56,929 nucleotides of DNA from Sutterella sp. (GCA_020025965.1 JAHHRG010000003.1:1-56929), one strand, 5' to 3'; counted from the first letter of the stretch, positions 6,677-15,460 are shown. Made by a program: numbers and translations. The notes: a model not told the origin generated them from the sequence alone.

Positions 6677-8095
6677 TTAGTGCTTATTCGCTTGGTTGTC
6701 GGCCTTCTTGGCTTCTTCTTCGGCCATCAGGCGAAAGCGCATTTGTAGTGGCTCTGCATGAGTGCGAAGCTGTGCAAGCTGAAAGGCAGAGAGGTTTTCC
6801 GTATCGGGCAAATCGGCTGTACGCGGGTTGATCTGAACGCCGTCGAGCATCAGTTCGTAATGAAGATGCGGACCAGTAGCCAGTCCCGTTCGACCTACAT
6901 AACCGATGATGTCGCCCTTTTGCACGCGCATGCCGCGCTTTAAAGGAGCGACTTTGGACATGTGTGCGTAAAGTGTCGTACGACCGAGACCGTGATCGAG
7001 CTTCAGATATTTCCCGTAGCCTTTGCGTTCGTAACCCACAAAGGTGACGACACCGTCGGCTGCAGCGAAGATACGCGAGCCTTTGGGTGCACGGAAATCG
7101 GTCCCATTATGTGGACGAAGAACCCCAGTGACGGGATGCCGGCGCAGGGCTGCGAATTCACTCGACACTTCCTGAATTTCAAGTGGAACGCGCATGAAAG
7201 TTTGTTTCGAAGAACGGCCGTCAAGCGTATAGAAGCTTCCAGCACCAATACCGTCTGCAAACCAATAGGCTTCGTAAGTTTTGTCGTCCTTTACGAGCTG
7301 GACGGCCAAGAGCTGACCGTTGCGGATGAAATTGCCGTCGGCAAATTTACGCTCGAAAATAAGACGAATTTTGTCACCCGCTCGCAAGTCGCGGACGGGG
7401 TTTACTGCACCTTCCCAGACTTCGGCCAATTGGTCGGCCACATTGTCGGGGATGTTGAGCGAGTGGACCGTCTTTTTCAACGTGGTGCTGGCTGTGCCGT
7501 AGATGCCTTCTTCGATCGTATCAAAGGTGAAAGCGAGACTCTGGCCTACCAAAAGATCACCGTGACGGGTGACTTCAAGTGTGCGGCTGTCTCGGTCGTG
7601 CGGACCTTCCATGTACATGCGCAGGTAGGCCAAACGTCCGTCGGGAAGCGTGCCGGCACTTACATACTGACCGGGCTGAGGCATGACGAGCGGACGCAGG
7701 ATATCCTGAGAGCGGATATAACGAATCGCATCCGGATCGTTGATATCGAGCCGTACCAACAGAGAAGAGAGAGTTTCTCCCGTGCGAGCCAAAACGTTGT
7801 GCGGTGTAATGGCATTTTCATTGGCGAGTTTGGCGACCAAACTCTGAAGGTCGGGGGCCGGGATTTTTTCAGTCTGCGTACCGACTTTTAATGTTGGTAC
7901 ATCACCCGATGGTGCTAGCGACAATACAACGGCAGAACTCGCCACGGCGGTCGTTGACAAAAACGCGGCAACGGCGGCCCCGTTGAGACGCTTTAAAAAG
8001 TGAAAACGCAGTTTTGTTCTTCGAGAACGCAGCCAGGAGAGCAAAAATCGTCCTGCAATACGCAATTGTTGCGCAATTATGGAGGGAGCAGACAT
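6677..8095 (-). CDS. M23-family peptidoglycan DD-endopeptidase, membrane-anchored
   Basis: Likely zinc endopeptidase that cuts peptide crosslinks in the periplasm. After a basic cytoplasmic stretch a single membrane segment lies at about residues 38-66. A LysM/OapA-like segment follows (VLARTGETLSSLL), then a beta-rich middle region, then the catalytic M23 domain near residues 335-435. Zinc and catalytic residues are visible in RPHNGTDFRAP (HxxxD), the DHG-YAHM segment and GPHLHYE (HxH). Length 472 is usual for the MepM/YebA-like group. The same gene order (next to anmK and tyrS) occurs widely in betaproteobacteria. It is divergent from tyrS across a 136-nt gap in which I see no clear promoter. 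Confidence 0.92.
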   Translation of the reverse strand: MSAPSIIAQQLRIAGRFLLSWLRSRRTKLRFHFLKRLNGAAVAAFLSTTAVASSAVVLSLAPSGDVPTLKVGTQTEKIPAPDLQSLVAKLANENAITPHNVLARTGETLSSLLVRLDINDPDAIRYIRSQDILRPLVMPQPGQYVSAGTLPDGRLAYLRMYMEGPHDRDSRTLEVTRHGDLLVGQSLAFTFDTIEEGIYGTASTTLKKTVHSLNIPDNVADQLAEVWEGAVNPVRDLRAGDKIRLIFERKFADGNFIRNGQLLAVQLVKDDKTYEAYWFADGIGAGSFYTLDGRSSKQTFMRVPLEIQEVSSEFAALRRHPVTGVLRPHNGTDFRAPKGSRIFAAADGVVTFVGYERKGYGKYLKLDHGLGRTTLYAHMSKVAPLKRGMRVQKGDIIGYVGRTGLATGPHLHYELMLDGVQINPRTADLPDTENLSAFQLAQLRTHAEPLQMRFRLMAEEEAKKADNQANKH

Positions 8096-8231
8096 TCTGA
8101 AAGGCTTCTAGGTTGCGAAATTTTGCTAAAAAGGGAACAATTAGAATCTTTATAGTTTAATGCAGACCTGCACCTAACGGTTTTGCTATCGGAAGCGAAA
8201 TCACGGCGTGCATCGGGTTTAGGAATAAATA

Positions 8232-9494
8232 ATGACAGTCAAGACTCAGGCACAGGAATCGGAAGTGAAAAAACTCCCGGTGACGGATGATATTCGCGAA
8301 GCTATGGCACTCATTCGCCGTGGTACCGATACGTTTTTGATCGAAGAAGAATTCGAGCAAAAGCTTGCTCGCGCCAAGTTGGAAGGCCGTCCGTTGCGTT
8401 GCAAGTTGGGCCTTGACCCGACGGCTCCGGATATCCATATTGGTCACACCGTGGTTCTCAACAAATTGCGTCAGCTTCAGGATCTAGGGCATACGGTTAT
8501 TTTCTTGGTCGGTGACTTTACCGCTGCCATCGGTGATCCATCCGGTCGTAATACGACGCGTCCGCCGCTCTCTCATGAACAGATCGTTGAAAACGCTCAA
8601 ACTTACCTCAATCAGGCCGGTATGGTGCTTGATCTGGATCGCACGGAAGTCCGTTATAACTCTGAATGGAACAACAATCTGGGTAGCGTCGGCCTGATTC
8701 AGCTTGCTTCTCGCTATACGCTCGCCCGTTTGCTCGAACGTGATGATTTTGCGAAGCGCTTTGCTGAGAATGCTCCGATCGCCATGCACGAACTCATCTA
8801 CCCGCTGATGCAGGGGTACGACTCCGTGGCGCTCAAGGCCGACCTTGAATTGGGCGGTTCCGACCAACGCTTCAACCTCTTGGTAGGCCGCGAACTTCAG
8901 CGCCAGTACGGCCAGGAACCACAGTGTATCCTGACGATGCCGCTCTTGGTCGGCCTCGACGGCGTTGTGAAGATGAGTAAGAGTAAGCATAACTACATCG
9001 GTATCACCGATGCCCCGAACGATATGTTCGGCAAGGTGATGTCAATTTCCGACTCCCTGATGTGGGATTGGTATGACCTTCTGAGTCTTAAGGGTAATGC
9101 CGAAATCGATAAGCTCAAGAAGGAATGTGGCGAAGGTCGCAATCCTCGCGATGCCAAGGTGCTTCTCGCCAAGGAAATCGTCAGCCGCTTCCACAGCGAC
9201 GCTGCCGCCAATGCCGCTGAGGAGGAGTTTAACGCTCGCTTCCGCGCCGGTGCCATGCCGTCCGATATTCCGGAATTCACGCTTGAAGCACCAGAAGGTA
9301 GCCTGCCGATCGGTTTCATCCTGAAGTCGACGGGATTGGCCGCTTCGACCTCCGAAGCTTTCCGCACGATTGATCAAGGCGGCGTCAAGATTAATGGCGA
9401 AAAGATTTCGGACCGCAAGCTGACGATTGCCAAGGGAGAAACTTTCGTGGTTCAAGTCGGCAAGCGCAAGTGGGGCAAAATCACCGTCGCTTAA
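8232..9494 (+). CDS. tyrS: Tyrosyl-tRNA synthetase
   Basis: Class I synthetase that charges tRNA-Tyr. The HIGH signature is HIGH at residues 69-72 and the second ATP-binding signature is KMSKS at 247-251. An S4 RNA-binding domain forms the C-terminus (GGVKINGEKISDRKL). Length is 420. The start at ATG 8232 has GGTTTAGGAA just upstream. dtd follows after 31 nt, a sensible pairing because D-tyrosyl-tRNA is a substrate of the deacylase. Confidence 0.98.
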   Translation: MTVKTQAQESEVKKLPVTDDIREAMALIRRGTDTFLIEEEFEQKLARAKLEGRPLRCKLGLDPTAPDIHIGHTVVLNKLRQLQDLGHTVIFLVGDFTAAIGDPSGRNTTRPPLSHEQIVENAQTYLNQAGMVLDLDRTEVRYNSEWNNNLGSVGLIQLASRYTLARLLERDDFAKRFAENAPIAMHELIYPLMQGYDSVALKADLELGGSDQRFNLLVGRELQRQYGQEPQCILTMPLLVGLDGVVKMSKSKHNYIGITDAPNDMFGKVMSISDSLMWDWYDLLSLKGNAEIDKLKKECGEGRNPRDAKVLLAKEIVSRFHSDAAANAAEEEFNARFRAGAMPSDIPEFTLEAPEGSLPIGFILKSTGLAASTSEAFRTIDQGGVKINGEKISDRKLTIAKGETFVVQVGKRKWGKITVA

Positions 9495-9525
9495 TTAACG
9501 GAGATTCTCGTCAAAGGATCCTTTC

Positions 9526-9963
9526 ATGATTGTCATTCTTCAGCGTGTGAGCGAAGCGTCGGTTACGATCGAAGATCACACAAAGTCCGCCATCGGCCGA
9601 GGGCTGTTGCTTCTCGTTTGTGCAGAACCTGGCGACGATGAGGCCAAGATTCGCAAGATGGCGGGTAAGGTCTCGAAACTTCGCATTTTTTCGGATGACG
9701 CAGGGAAGATGAACCTTTCCGTCAGGGATGTAGGTGGCGAAGCACTCGTCGTGTCGCAATTTACCCTTGCTGCAGAGGTCTGGAGCGGTAACCGCCCGAG
9801 TTTTGTTAAGGCTGCGGGGCCTGTCGAAGGGAAGAACGCCTACGAAGCTTTTGTGGCTGCACTCGAAGCAGAAGGTGTTCCGTCCAAGACGGGCGAATTC
9901 GGTGCGCACATGAAGGTCGCTCTCGTGAATGACGGTCCCGTGACGATTCCAATGCGTCTCTGA
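9526..9963 (+). CDS. dtd: D-aminoacyl-tRNA deacylase
   Basis: Removes D-amino acids (classically D-Tyr) and glycine mischarged onto tRNAs, using main-chain-mediated chemistry. The protein has the two cross-subunit signature motifs, SQFTL and the terminal NDGPVTIPM (Gly-cisPro). Length 145 is typical. It is co-directional with tyrS and followed by a strong terminator. Confidence 0.97.
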   Translation: MIVILQRVSEASVTIEDHTKSAIGRGLLLLVCAEPGDDEAKIRKMAGKVSKLRIFSDDAGKMNLSVRDVGGEALVVSQFTLAAEVWSGNRPSFVKAAGPVEGKNAYEAFVAALEAEGVPSKTGEFGAHMKVALVNDGPVTIPMRL

Positions 9964-9990
9964 CGAGCAAACACTGTTGTCACGGTTAAT

Positions 9991-10056
9991 AACGGCTTTT
10001 CAAGTCGGTGCATTCCTTTTTGAGGAATACGCTAAGCTTGGAAGGCCGTTTTTTTG
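9991..10056 (+). terminator. Terminator of tyrS-dtd
   Basis: A long composite stem: AACGGC then TTTTC-AAG pairs (with wobbles) with CTT-GGAAG then GCCGTT, enclosing a second stem ATTCC/GGAAT, followed by seven T residues. It ends only 14 nt before the start codon of the next gene. Confidence 0.88.
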
Positions 10057-10069
10057 TTAGGAGGCCGAT

Positions 10070-10672
10070 GTGAAGCTTTTTTCAGATAATTTCTCTCAAG
10101 GGTGTCTGATTCCCGCCGTTTATGCTTGGGGTCGTATGGGAGCGAACGGTGAAACGGTGCGCAGTGAAAACCGTACACCGGATCTTCGTTGGAGCGAAGT
10201 TCCCGAAGGAACGCGTTCCTTTGTTGTTGCTTGTCTTGATGACGATGTGCCGACCGATCGTAGCGAACGCGATGCCCGAGGCGAAATTCCCGCCTGTCAG
10301 GTTCGATGCCGCTTCGTTCATTGGGTGCAAGCCGACGTGCCCGCCACTGTGACGGCGATACCTGAGGATGCTCTTACGGAAACGAAGAAACTCACGCCCG
10401 GCTACGGCCGTGTGGGGATCAACGATTACAGTCGCGGTGAAGCCGTAGACCCTGGCGCAACGGGAACAGGTTATGACGGTCCGTGCCCGCCTTTCTTTGA
10501 TGCTCGATGGCACTACTACCGTTATATGGTAATTGCGCTTGATAAGGAAAGTCTCGACTTACCGGAAACGTTCTGCTGGTCAGACGTTGAGAGAGCTATG
10601 AAAGGGCACGTTCTCGATACGGTGGAATTGGTCGGACGATACAGCCTCAATCCGCGACTCGTGGCTAGTTAA
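10070..10672 (+). CDS. YbhB/YbcL-like PEBP family protein
   Basis: Phosphatidylethanolamine-binding protein fold, related to Raf kinase inhibitor protein; the bacterial role is not established. The ligand-site signatures are visible: the early CLDDD-P segment, then GYDGPCPPFFD followed by HYYRYMVIALD. The protein is 200 residues with no signal peptide, hence probably cytoplasmic. The start is GTG 10070, supported by an AGGAGG site at 10059-10064. It is odd that the gene starts right after the dtd terminator with almost no room for its own promoter, so it may depend on read-through or a promoter inside dtd. Confidence 0.9.
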   Translation: MKLFSDNFSQGCLIPAVYAWGRMGANGETVRSENRTPDLRWSEVPEGTRSFVVACLDDDVPTDRSERDARGEIPACQVRCRFVHWVQADVPATVTAIPEDALTETKKLTPGYGRVGINDYSRGEAVDPGATGTGYDGPCPPFFDARWHYYRYMVIALDKESLDLPETFCWSDVERAMKGHVLDTVELVGRYSLNPRLVAS

Positions 10673-10689
10673 AAAACGTTAGATACTAT

Positions 10690-10726
10690 GGCTGAGGATC
10701 TTGTGAGGTCCTTGGCCTATATTTTG
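10690..10726 (+). terminator. Probable terminator after the PEBP gene
   Basis: GGCTGAGGATC (10690-10700) pairs over 11 bp, with wobbles, to GGTCCTTGGCC (10707-10717) around TTGTGA, followed by TATATTTT. Confidence 0.6.
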
Positions 10727-10787
10727 TGGGTGAAAGATGGCAAGAGCGTGGGGAAATCGATAAACTTTAAAGTTATTGAACCCGCTT

Positions 10788-10818
10788 CGGGGGCCTCATC
10801 CGGTGAGGCCAAACCCCG
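10788..10818 (+). promoter_or_regulatory. Hairpin in the nrdR leader
   Basis: A GC-rich stem GGCCTCA-TCCGG-TGAGGCC (10792-10810), extended by flanking CGGG/CCCG, ends 20 nt before nrdR. No T run follows, so it is not a terminator. A 12-nt perfect palindrome AACTTTAAAGTT lies just upstream (10763-10774). The role is unknown. Confidence 0.4.
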
Positions 10819-10837
10819 ATAGCGTCAGAGGAAAACT

Positions 10838-11317
10838 ATGCGCTGTCCATTTTGTCAGAATAAAGATACGCAGGTGATTGATTCTAGAGCACCTGAAGAA
10901 GGTTCCGTCATTCGCCGTCGCCGTCGTTGCCCAGCTTGCGGTAAACGATTTACGACTTTTGAACGGGCGCAGCTTATGATGCCCGTAATCGTAAAGCGCG
11001 GCGGTGTTCGCGTTGAATACGATCGGCAGAAACTTTATGCCTCAATGGCCTTGGCTTTGAGAAAGCGTCACGTATCGTCGGAAAAGATTGAAGATGCGGT
11101 TGACTCGATCGAACAGGCCATGATTCTGACTGGCGAACGCGAAATCCGCTCAAGTCGCTTGGGCGATTTGGTTCTTGATGCCCTGGAAAAGCTCGATACG
11201 ATTGCTTATATCCGATTCGCTTCCGTTTACTTCAATATCAATGATCCGCAGGCCTTCATCAGCATGATTCGTAAGGCGGTGGATCCCGAAAACGAAACTC
11301 TCGAGGTGCCGAAATGA
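10838..11317 (+). CDS. nrdR: Transcriptional repressor NrdR
   Basis: Zinc-ribbon/ATP-cone repressor that senses ATP/dATP and shuts off ribonucleotide reductase genes. The four zinc ligands are C3, C6, C31 and C34 (CPFC and CPAC), with a run of Arg residues between them. The ATP-cone covers roughly residues 49-139. Length 159 is normal. The stop overlaps the ribD start (ATGA), so nrdR heads the nrdR-ribD-ribE operon. No NrdR box was recognised in the window. Confidence 0.98.
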   Translation: MRCPFCQNKDTQVIDSRAPEEGSVIRRRRRCPACGKRFTTFERAQLMMPVIVKRGGVRVEYDRQKLYASMALALRKRHVSSEKIEDAVDSIEQAMILTGEREIRSSRLGDLVLDALEKLDTIAYIRFASVYFNINDPQAFISMIRKAVDPENETLEVPK

Positions 11318-12423
11318 CGGATACAGAGCGCCGTTTTGAGGACGAGCGCTGGATGCGTCACGCGTTGATATTGGCGGAACGGGGGCGTCGCATTGCGCCT
11401 CCGAATCCGGCCGTCGGTGCAGTGATTGTGAAAGACGGCGTTATTTTAGGTGAAGGGTTTACGCAGGAAGCGGGGGGGCCTCATGCCGAAGTGATGGCCT
11501 TGCGCGATGCCGAGGCTCACCGTCACGATGTGGCGGGGTCGACGATCTACGTGACGCTCGAACCGTGTTCACATTGGGGGCGTACGCCGCCATGTGCTTT
11601 AGCGATAGTGAAGCACAAACTTGCGCGCGTTGTGGCAGCAGTGAAGGATCCGAATCCGCTCGTAGCAGGTCGAGGCTTACGTATGATCGAAGATGCGGGC
11701 ATTGCCGTGACAGTCGGCGTCTTGGAACGAGAAGCCTGGCTCTCGAATGCTGGATTCCTCACCCGAATGATGACGGGGCGTCCCTGGGTACACATGAAGG
11801 TTGCTGCGACACTGGACGGGCGGACAGCACTTCCCGACGGGCGATCTTTCTGGATCACGGGCGAAGCGGCGCGAGCCGACGGTCAGTACTGGCGTGCGGT
11901 TTCGGGCGCAGTGGTGACGGGTATCGGAACGGTCTTGGCGGACGATCCGCAGATGACTGTGCGTTTGCCCGATCAGGTGCGCTTTCCACTGCGAGTTGTT
12001 GTTGACCCGCGACTGGAAACGCCACTTAACGCAAAAATTCTTGCGGGCGGCGGTACGATTCTCGTGGCGGCGACCGATGCCGATCGACGAAAGGCGCTCG
12101 AAGAAAACGGCGCTGAAATCTGGGTTTTGCCAGATGAGAGCCAACCCGGTCATGTCGACCTCGGTAAAATGCTTGAAAGATTGGCTGAGCGCCAGGTCAA
12201 CGAGATTCATCTCGAGGCGGGGGCCGGTCTTAACGCTTCGTTCCTGAGTCAGAATTTAGTGGACGAAATTATCCTTTATCAGGCACCATGCTTTTTCGGG
12301 TCGGGCTTGTCGATAGCCAATCTGCCTAATCCCGACGATCCCGGCTCGGCCGAGAGATGGACGATTGGCGAAGTTAGGAAGATCGGTGAAGATCTTCGAT
12401 TGATTTTGAGGAGAAAACTTTAA
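11314..12423 (+). CDS. ribD: Bifunctional riboflavin deaminase/reductase RibD
   Basis: Carries out the second and third steps of riboflavin synthesis from GTP. The N-terminal cytidine-deaminase-like domain has the zinc site H57-A-E59 and the two cysteines of PCSHWGRTPPC (C85, C94). The C-terminal reductase domain (about 150-365) includes HMKVAATLDGR and the VVTGIGTVLADDP segment. It overlaps nrdR by 4 nt and ribE by 1 nt, which suggests translational coupling. Confidence 0.98.
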   Translation: MTDTERRFEDERWMRHALILAERGRRIAPPNPAVGAVIVKDGVILGEGFTQEAGGPHAEVMALRDAEAHRHDVAGSTIYVTLEPCSHWGRTPPCALAIVKHKLARVVAAVKDPNPLVAGRGLRMIEDAGIAVTVGVLEREAWLSNAGFLTRMMTGRPWVHMKVAATLDGRTALPDGRSFWITGEAARADGQYWRAVSGAVVTGIGTVLADDPQMTVRLPDQVRFPLRVVVDPRLETPLNAKILAGGGTILVAATDADRRKALEENGAEIWVLPDESQPGHVDLGKMLERLAERQVNEIHLEAGAGLNASFLSQNLVDEIILYQAPCFFGSGLSIANLPNPDDPGSAERWTIGEVRKIGEDLRLILRRKL

Positions 12424-13046
12424 TGTTTACGGGTATTGTTCAAGCCATCGGTAAGGTTCGCGAACCGGAAAAGCTCGGTAACGGTGTTCGTTTAACGATT
12501 TGGGCTCCGACGCTCGGTCTCGAAGACGTGGCGATCGGCGATTCAATCGCTGTCAATGGCGCCTGCATGACGGTGGTCGATAAGACCGACAAGGACGAAT
12601 TCAAGATTGAAGTCTCGGCTGAAAGCCTTTCCAAAACGACCGGTCTCGATACCTTCGGTGAAGTTAACCTCGAAAAGGCCATGCGCTTGGGTGATCGATT
12701 CGACGGACATATGGTGAGCGGCCACGTTGACGGTGTGGGTGTGGTGGAATCGATGGAAAAGATTGCCGAATCTTATAAGCTCGTGATCCGAGCACCGCGC
12801 GTCCTCTCCCAGTATCTCGCCTACAAGGGTTCCATTACGGTGAACGGTGTTTCTCTGACGATCAACAGTGTTGAAGATACCGCCATGGATACGCTCATTA
12901 GCATCAATCTCATTCCGCACACGATTGAAGTGACGACCTTGAAACATTTGAAGGCCCAGAGCGAAGTCAATCTCGAAATCGATACGATTGCTCGTTATAT
13001 AGAACGTATGATGAGCTTGAAAAACGACGAAGATTCTCTCTTCTGA
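12423..13046 (+). CDS. ribE: Riboflavin synthase alpha chain
   Basis: Dismutates two molecules of 6,7-dimethyl-8-ribityllumazine to riboflavin. It has the diagnostic N-terminus MFTGIVQAIG and two lumazine-binding repeats, each with an NG-(C/S)(M/L)T core (VNGACMTV in the first, VNGVSLTI in the second). Length 207. The start overlaps the ribD stop (TAATG). A terminator follows, separating it from ribH. The bifunctional ribBA gene common downstream in other betaproteobacteria is not here. Confidence 0.98.
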   Translation: MFTGIVQAIGKVREPEKLGNGVRLTIWAPTLGLEDVAIGDSIAVNGACMTVVDKTDKDEFKIEVSAESLSKTTGLDTFGEVNLEKAMRLGDRFDGHMVSGHVDGVGVVESMEKIAESYKLVIRAPRVLSQYLAYKGSITVNGVSLTINSVEDTAMDTLISINLIPHTIEVTTLKHLKAQSEVNLEIDTIARYIERMMSLKNDEDSLF

Positions 13047-13068
13047 TCGGTCTTTCGGCTTTGAGATG

Positions 13069-13110
13069 ACGCCTCCGACCACTGCGGTCTCGGAGGCGTT
13101 TGCGTCTTTT
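13069..13110 (+). terminator. Terminator of nrdR-ribD-ribE
   Basis: ACGCCTCCGA pairs with TCGGAGGCGT around CCACTGCGGTC, followed by TTGCGTCTTTT. Confidence 0.75.
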
Positions 13111-13327
13111 CGAGAGAAAGCCCGAAAAAAGTTCGGAAAACCTCCGTGCTTTCGCGCTTGCGGAACGCGTTGGGAGGTTATTTCGCGCTAAAATAACATC
13201 TTATGCATAAGAGAAATTCGCTTCTCGTGCGTTTTTCTTTTTCGGAAGGTTCGCCCTAGCGTCTCCTTCCCTGACACGATTATTAAAATTTTGCTCCCGC
13301 CGACAAACGGCTCTCAAGGAGACAGAC
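13111..13327 (+). promoter_or_regulatory. Promoter region of ribH-nusB
   Basis: No gene. A -10-like TAAAAT (13189-13194) precedes a perfect 12-nt palindrome CTTATGCATAAG (13200-13211), a possible operator. No -35 at ideal spacing was found. I looked for FMN riboswitch consensus pieces and did not see them. A ribosome-binding site AAGGAG lies just before the ribH start. Confidence 0.35.
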
Positions 13328-13825
13328 ATGGCTGTTGATATTGTTCCTACCAAACTTGACGGTACCGATCTTCGTATCGGTATTGTTGTTGCCCGCTTCA
13401 ACGAATATGCCGGCCGCGGCGAATTCGAAGCCTGCATGGATGAACTCCGCAAGCTTGGCGTCTTGGACGAAGACGTGACGAAGGTGTCCGTTCCCGGTGC
13501 ACTGGAAATTCCGTTCGCTCTTCGCAAGCTTGCTCAGACGGACGAATACGATGCCCTGATCGCTTTGGGTGCCGTGATCCGCGGTGAAACCTATCACTTT
13601 GAAATCGTTAGCAATGTTTCTGCCGAAGGTATTGCCCGCGTGTCCCGTGATATGGACATTCCGGTTGCCAACGGTGTTTTGACGACGGAAAACGATGAAC
13701 AGTGCGAAGAACGTATTGACATGAAGGGCCGAGACTGTGCCCGCTGTGCTGTAGAAATGGCGAACTTTGCCAAGGAATTCGTCACCGCCGAAGATTTTGA
13801 TGACGAAGAAGACACGCTCTACTAA
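13328..13825 (+). CDS. ribH: 6,7-dimethyl-8-ribityllumazine synthase
   Basis: Penultimate enzyme of riboflavin synthesis; condenses the ribitylaminouracil with dihydroxybutanone phosphate. Family landmarks are IGIVVARFNE, VPGALEIPFALRKLA, LGAVIRGETYHFEIV and the NGVLTTENDEQ segment. It ends in an acidic tail. It is followed after 10 nt by nusB, the common ribH-nusB pairing. Confidence 0.98.
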   Translation: MAVDIVPTKLDGTDLRIGIVVARFNEYAGRGEFEACMDELRKLGVLDEDVTKVSVPGALEIPFALRKLAQTDEYDALIALGAVIRGETYHFEIVSNVSAEGIARVSRDMDIPVANGVLTTENDEQCEERIDMKGRDCARCAVEMANFAKEFVTAEDFDDEEDTLY

Positions 13826-13835
13826 GGAAAACCGA

Positions 13836-14333
13836 ATGACTGAAAAGAAGGAAGGTCGCCGCCAGTCCCACTCCGCCCGTCACTTGTCCCGAGTTTTTGT
13901 TTTGCTCGGCTTGTACCAGTGGATGGCCGACCCCGCTCAGGACTATGCAGGTATTGAAGCCCATTTGTCCGGGCTCCTGCATGACGAAGGCGAGCAGCTC
14001 GAAGGTTGCGATATTCGTCCGGGTGACTTCGAACGTGCCGATAAGGAACTCTTTACGAAGTTGCTCGCCGGCGTACTCGATCACAGCAATGATGTGAGCA
14101 ATATTGTTCAGCGTTACGTTGACCGCGATCTTCAGCGCGTTTCTCTCGTTGAACGTGCAGTTCTCTTTATCGGGACCTACGAACTGATGGCTTGCCCGGA
14201 AACGCCGTGGCGCGTCGTTTTGAACGAAAGCATTGACCTTGCCAAGGAATTCGGTAGCGGGTACCGCTTTACGAATGCCGTGCTCGAAAAGGTGGCTCAC
14301 GAAGTGCGCCCTGAAGAAACGGCCGCCAAGTAA
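13836..14333 (+). CDS. nusB: Transcription antitermination factor NusB
   Basis: RNA-binding factor that with NusE/S10 forms antitermination complexes on rRNA transcripts. The all-helical protein has the Arg-rich opening (RRQSHSARHLSR) and the C-terminal signature ERAVLFIGTYELM then VVLNESIDLAKEFG and FTNAVLEKVA. ATG 13836, ten nt after ribH, is preferred; an upstream in-frame ATG at 13767 lies inside ribH and would add an unrelated 23-residue leader. A terminator follows. Confidence 0.97.
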   Translation: MTEKKEGRRQSHSARHLSRVFVLLGLYQWMADPAQDYAGIEAHLSGLLHDEGEQLEGCDIRPGDFERADKELFTKLLAGVLDHSNDVSNIVQRYVDRDLQRVSLVERAVLFIGTYELMACPETPWRVVLNESIDLAKEFGSGYRFTNAVLEKVAHEVRPEETAAK

Positions 14334-14365
14334 GGCACGCTTTCTTTTGAGTATTGGCTTCTCTG

Positions 14366-14395
14366 AAGGCCGTTCCTTTGAGGAGCGGCCTTTTC
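14366..14395 (+). terminator. Terminator of ribH-nusB
   Basis: AAGGCCGTTCC pairs with GGAGCGGCCTT (one wobble) around TTTGA, followed by TTTT. It ends about 20 nt before thiL. Confidence 0.8.
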
Positions 14396-14414
14396 GTCTA
14401 TATGGAGGTTAACG

Positions 14415-15419
14415 ATGGCTCGTCGCGGTGAATTTCAAATTATCGATCGTTTTTTTACACACGAAGCGTTCGGCGAATGGCAGAGCCAGGGGGTAGGCGA
14501 CGACTGCGCCATTATTGATGCGGGCGACACGCGGTTTGCTGTGACGACCGACATGATGGCAATCGGTACGCATTTTCTCCCTAATGCCTTACCGGAAACC
14601 GTGGGCTATAAAGCGCTCGCAGTCAATCTCTCGGATTTGGCGGCCGCAGGCGCTTCGCCCCGTGCTTTCTTCCTGTCAATCGGATTGCCGGAGCGTGACG
14701 ACGAATGGCTCGCCGGTTTTTCGCGTGGAATGATGGCATTGGCCGAAGAAACGGGGTGTGCGCTCCTAGGAGGTGATACGACCCGTACGGCTGAAGTGAA
14801 CGGCCGTCATGCGCCAGTGACGATTTCTATTACAGCCATGGGGGCTTTGCCGAAGGGCAAGGGCCTGACACGTGCCGGAGCCCGTGTAGGTGACGATGTC
14901 TGGGTTTCGGGGACCGTGGGCGATGCATACGCTGCCCTCAAGTGCCGTTGGGGGCATTGGCAAGTGATGCCTGATCAGCAACCTGCGCTTTTCGAACGCA
15001 TGGATCGTCCGACACCTCGCGTCAGGCTAGGAACAGCTCTCTTGGATCTAGCTTCAGCCGCCGCCGATATTTCGGACGGTTTGAGTGCCGACTTAGGGCA
15101 TATTCTCGAAAGAAGCGGCGTCGCTGCCGACATTGACTGGGAATCCGTCCCTCTTTCGCCCGTTCTTCGGTCACTGGCGCCTGGACTACAGCGAGAAGCC
15201 GCTTTGATGGGCGGTGACGATTACGAACTTGTTTTCACTGCTTCGCCCGAGAATCGCCTTCGTATCGAACAGGCTGGATTACTTACGGAGACGAGATTAA
15301 CCCGAATAGGTAAGGTCTGCGAAAAGCTCTCGGGCGATAATTTGACTATTCGCTCGCATGACGGCGCCGTGATCCGGACTGGAATGGCCGGATTCGATCA
15401 TTTTGCGGGCCAAGGATAA
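14415..15419 (+). CDS. thiL: Thiamine-monophosphate kinase
   Basis: Phosphorylates thiamine monophosphate to the active cofactor TPP. Family marks are the opening GEFQIIDRFF, the metal/ATP segment GDDCAII, TTDMMAIGTHF, the KALAVNLSDLAAAGA block and DISDGLSADLGH. Length 334. It starts the run thiL-pgpA-pncC-corC. No TPP riboswitch was recognised upstream, only a purine-rich GGAGG site. Confidence 0.97.
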   Translation: MARRGEFQIIDRFFTHEAFGEWQSQGVGDDCAIIDAGDTRFAVTTDMMAIGTHFLPNALPETVGYKALAVNLSDLAAAGASPRAFFLSIGLPERDDEWLAGFSRGMMALAEETGCALLGGDTTRTAEVNGRHAPVTISITAMGALPKGKGLTRAGARVGDDVWVSGTVGDAYAALKCRWGHWQVMPDQQPALFERMDRPTPRVRLGTALLDLASAAADISDGLSADLGHILERSGVAADIDWESVPLSPVLRSLAPGLQREAALMGGDDYELVFTASPENRLRIEQAGLLTETRLTRIGKVCEKLSGDNLTIRSHDGAVIRTGMAGFDHFAGQG

Positions 15420-15460
15420 AAAACAAAACCCCAAGCAGAAGACAAATTGGAGAACCTTCT

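Noticed and set aside
13111..13327. FMN riboswitch before ribH
   Set aside because: The conserved riboswitch blocks were not found by eye; the region shows only a -10-like hexamer and a palindrome.
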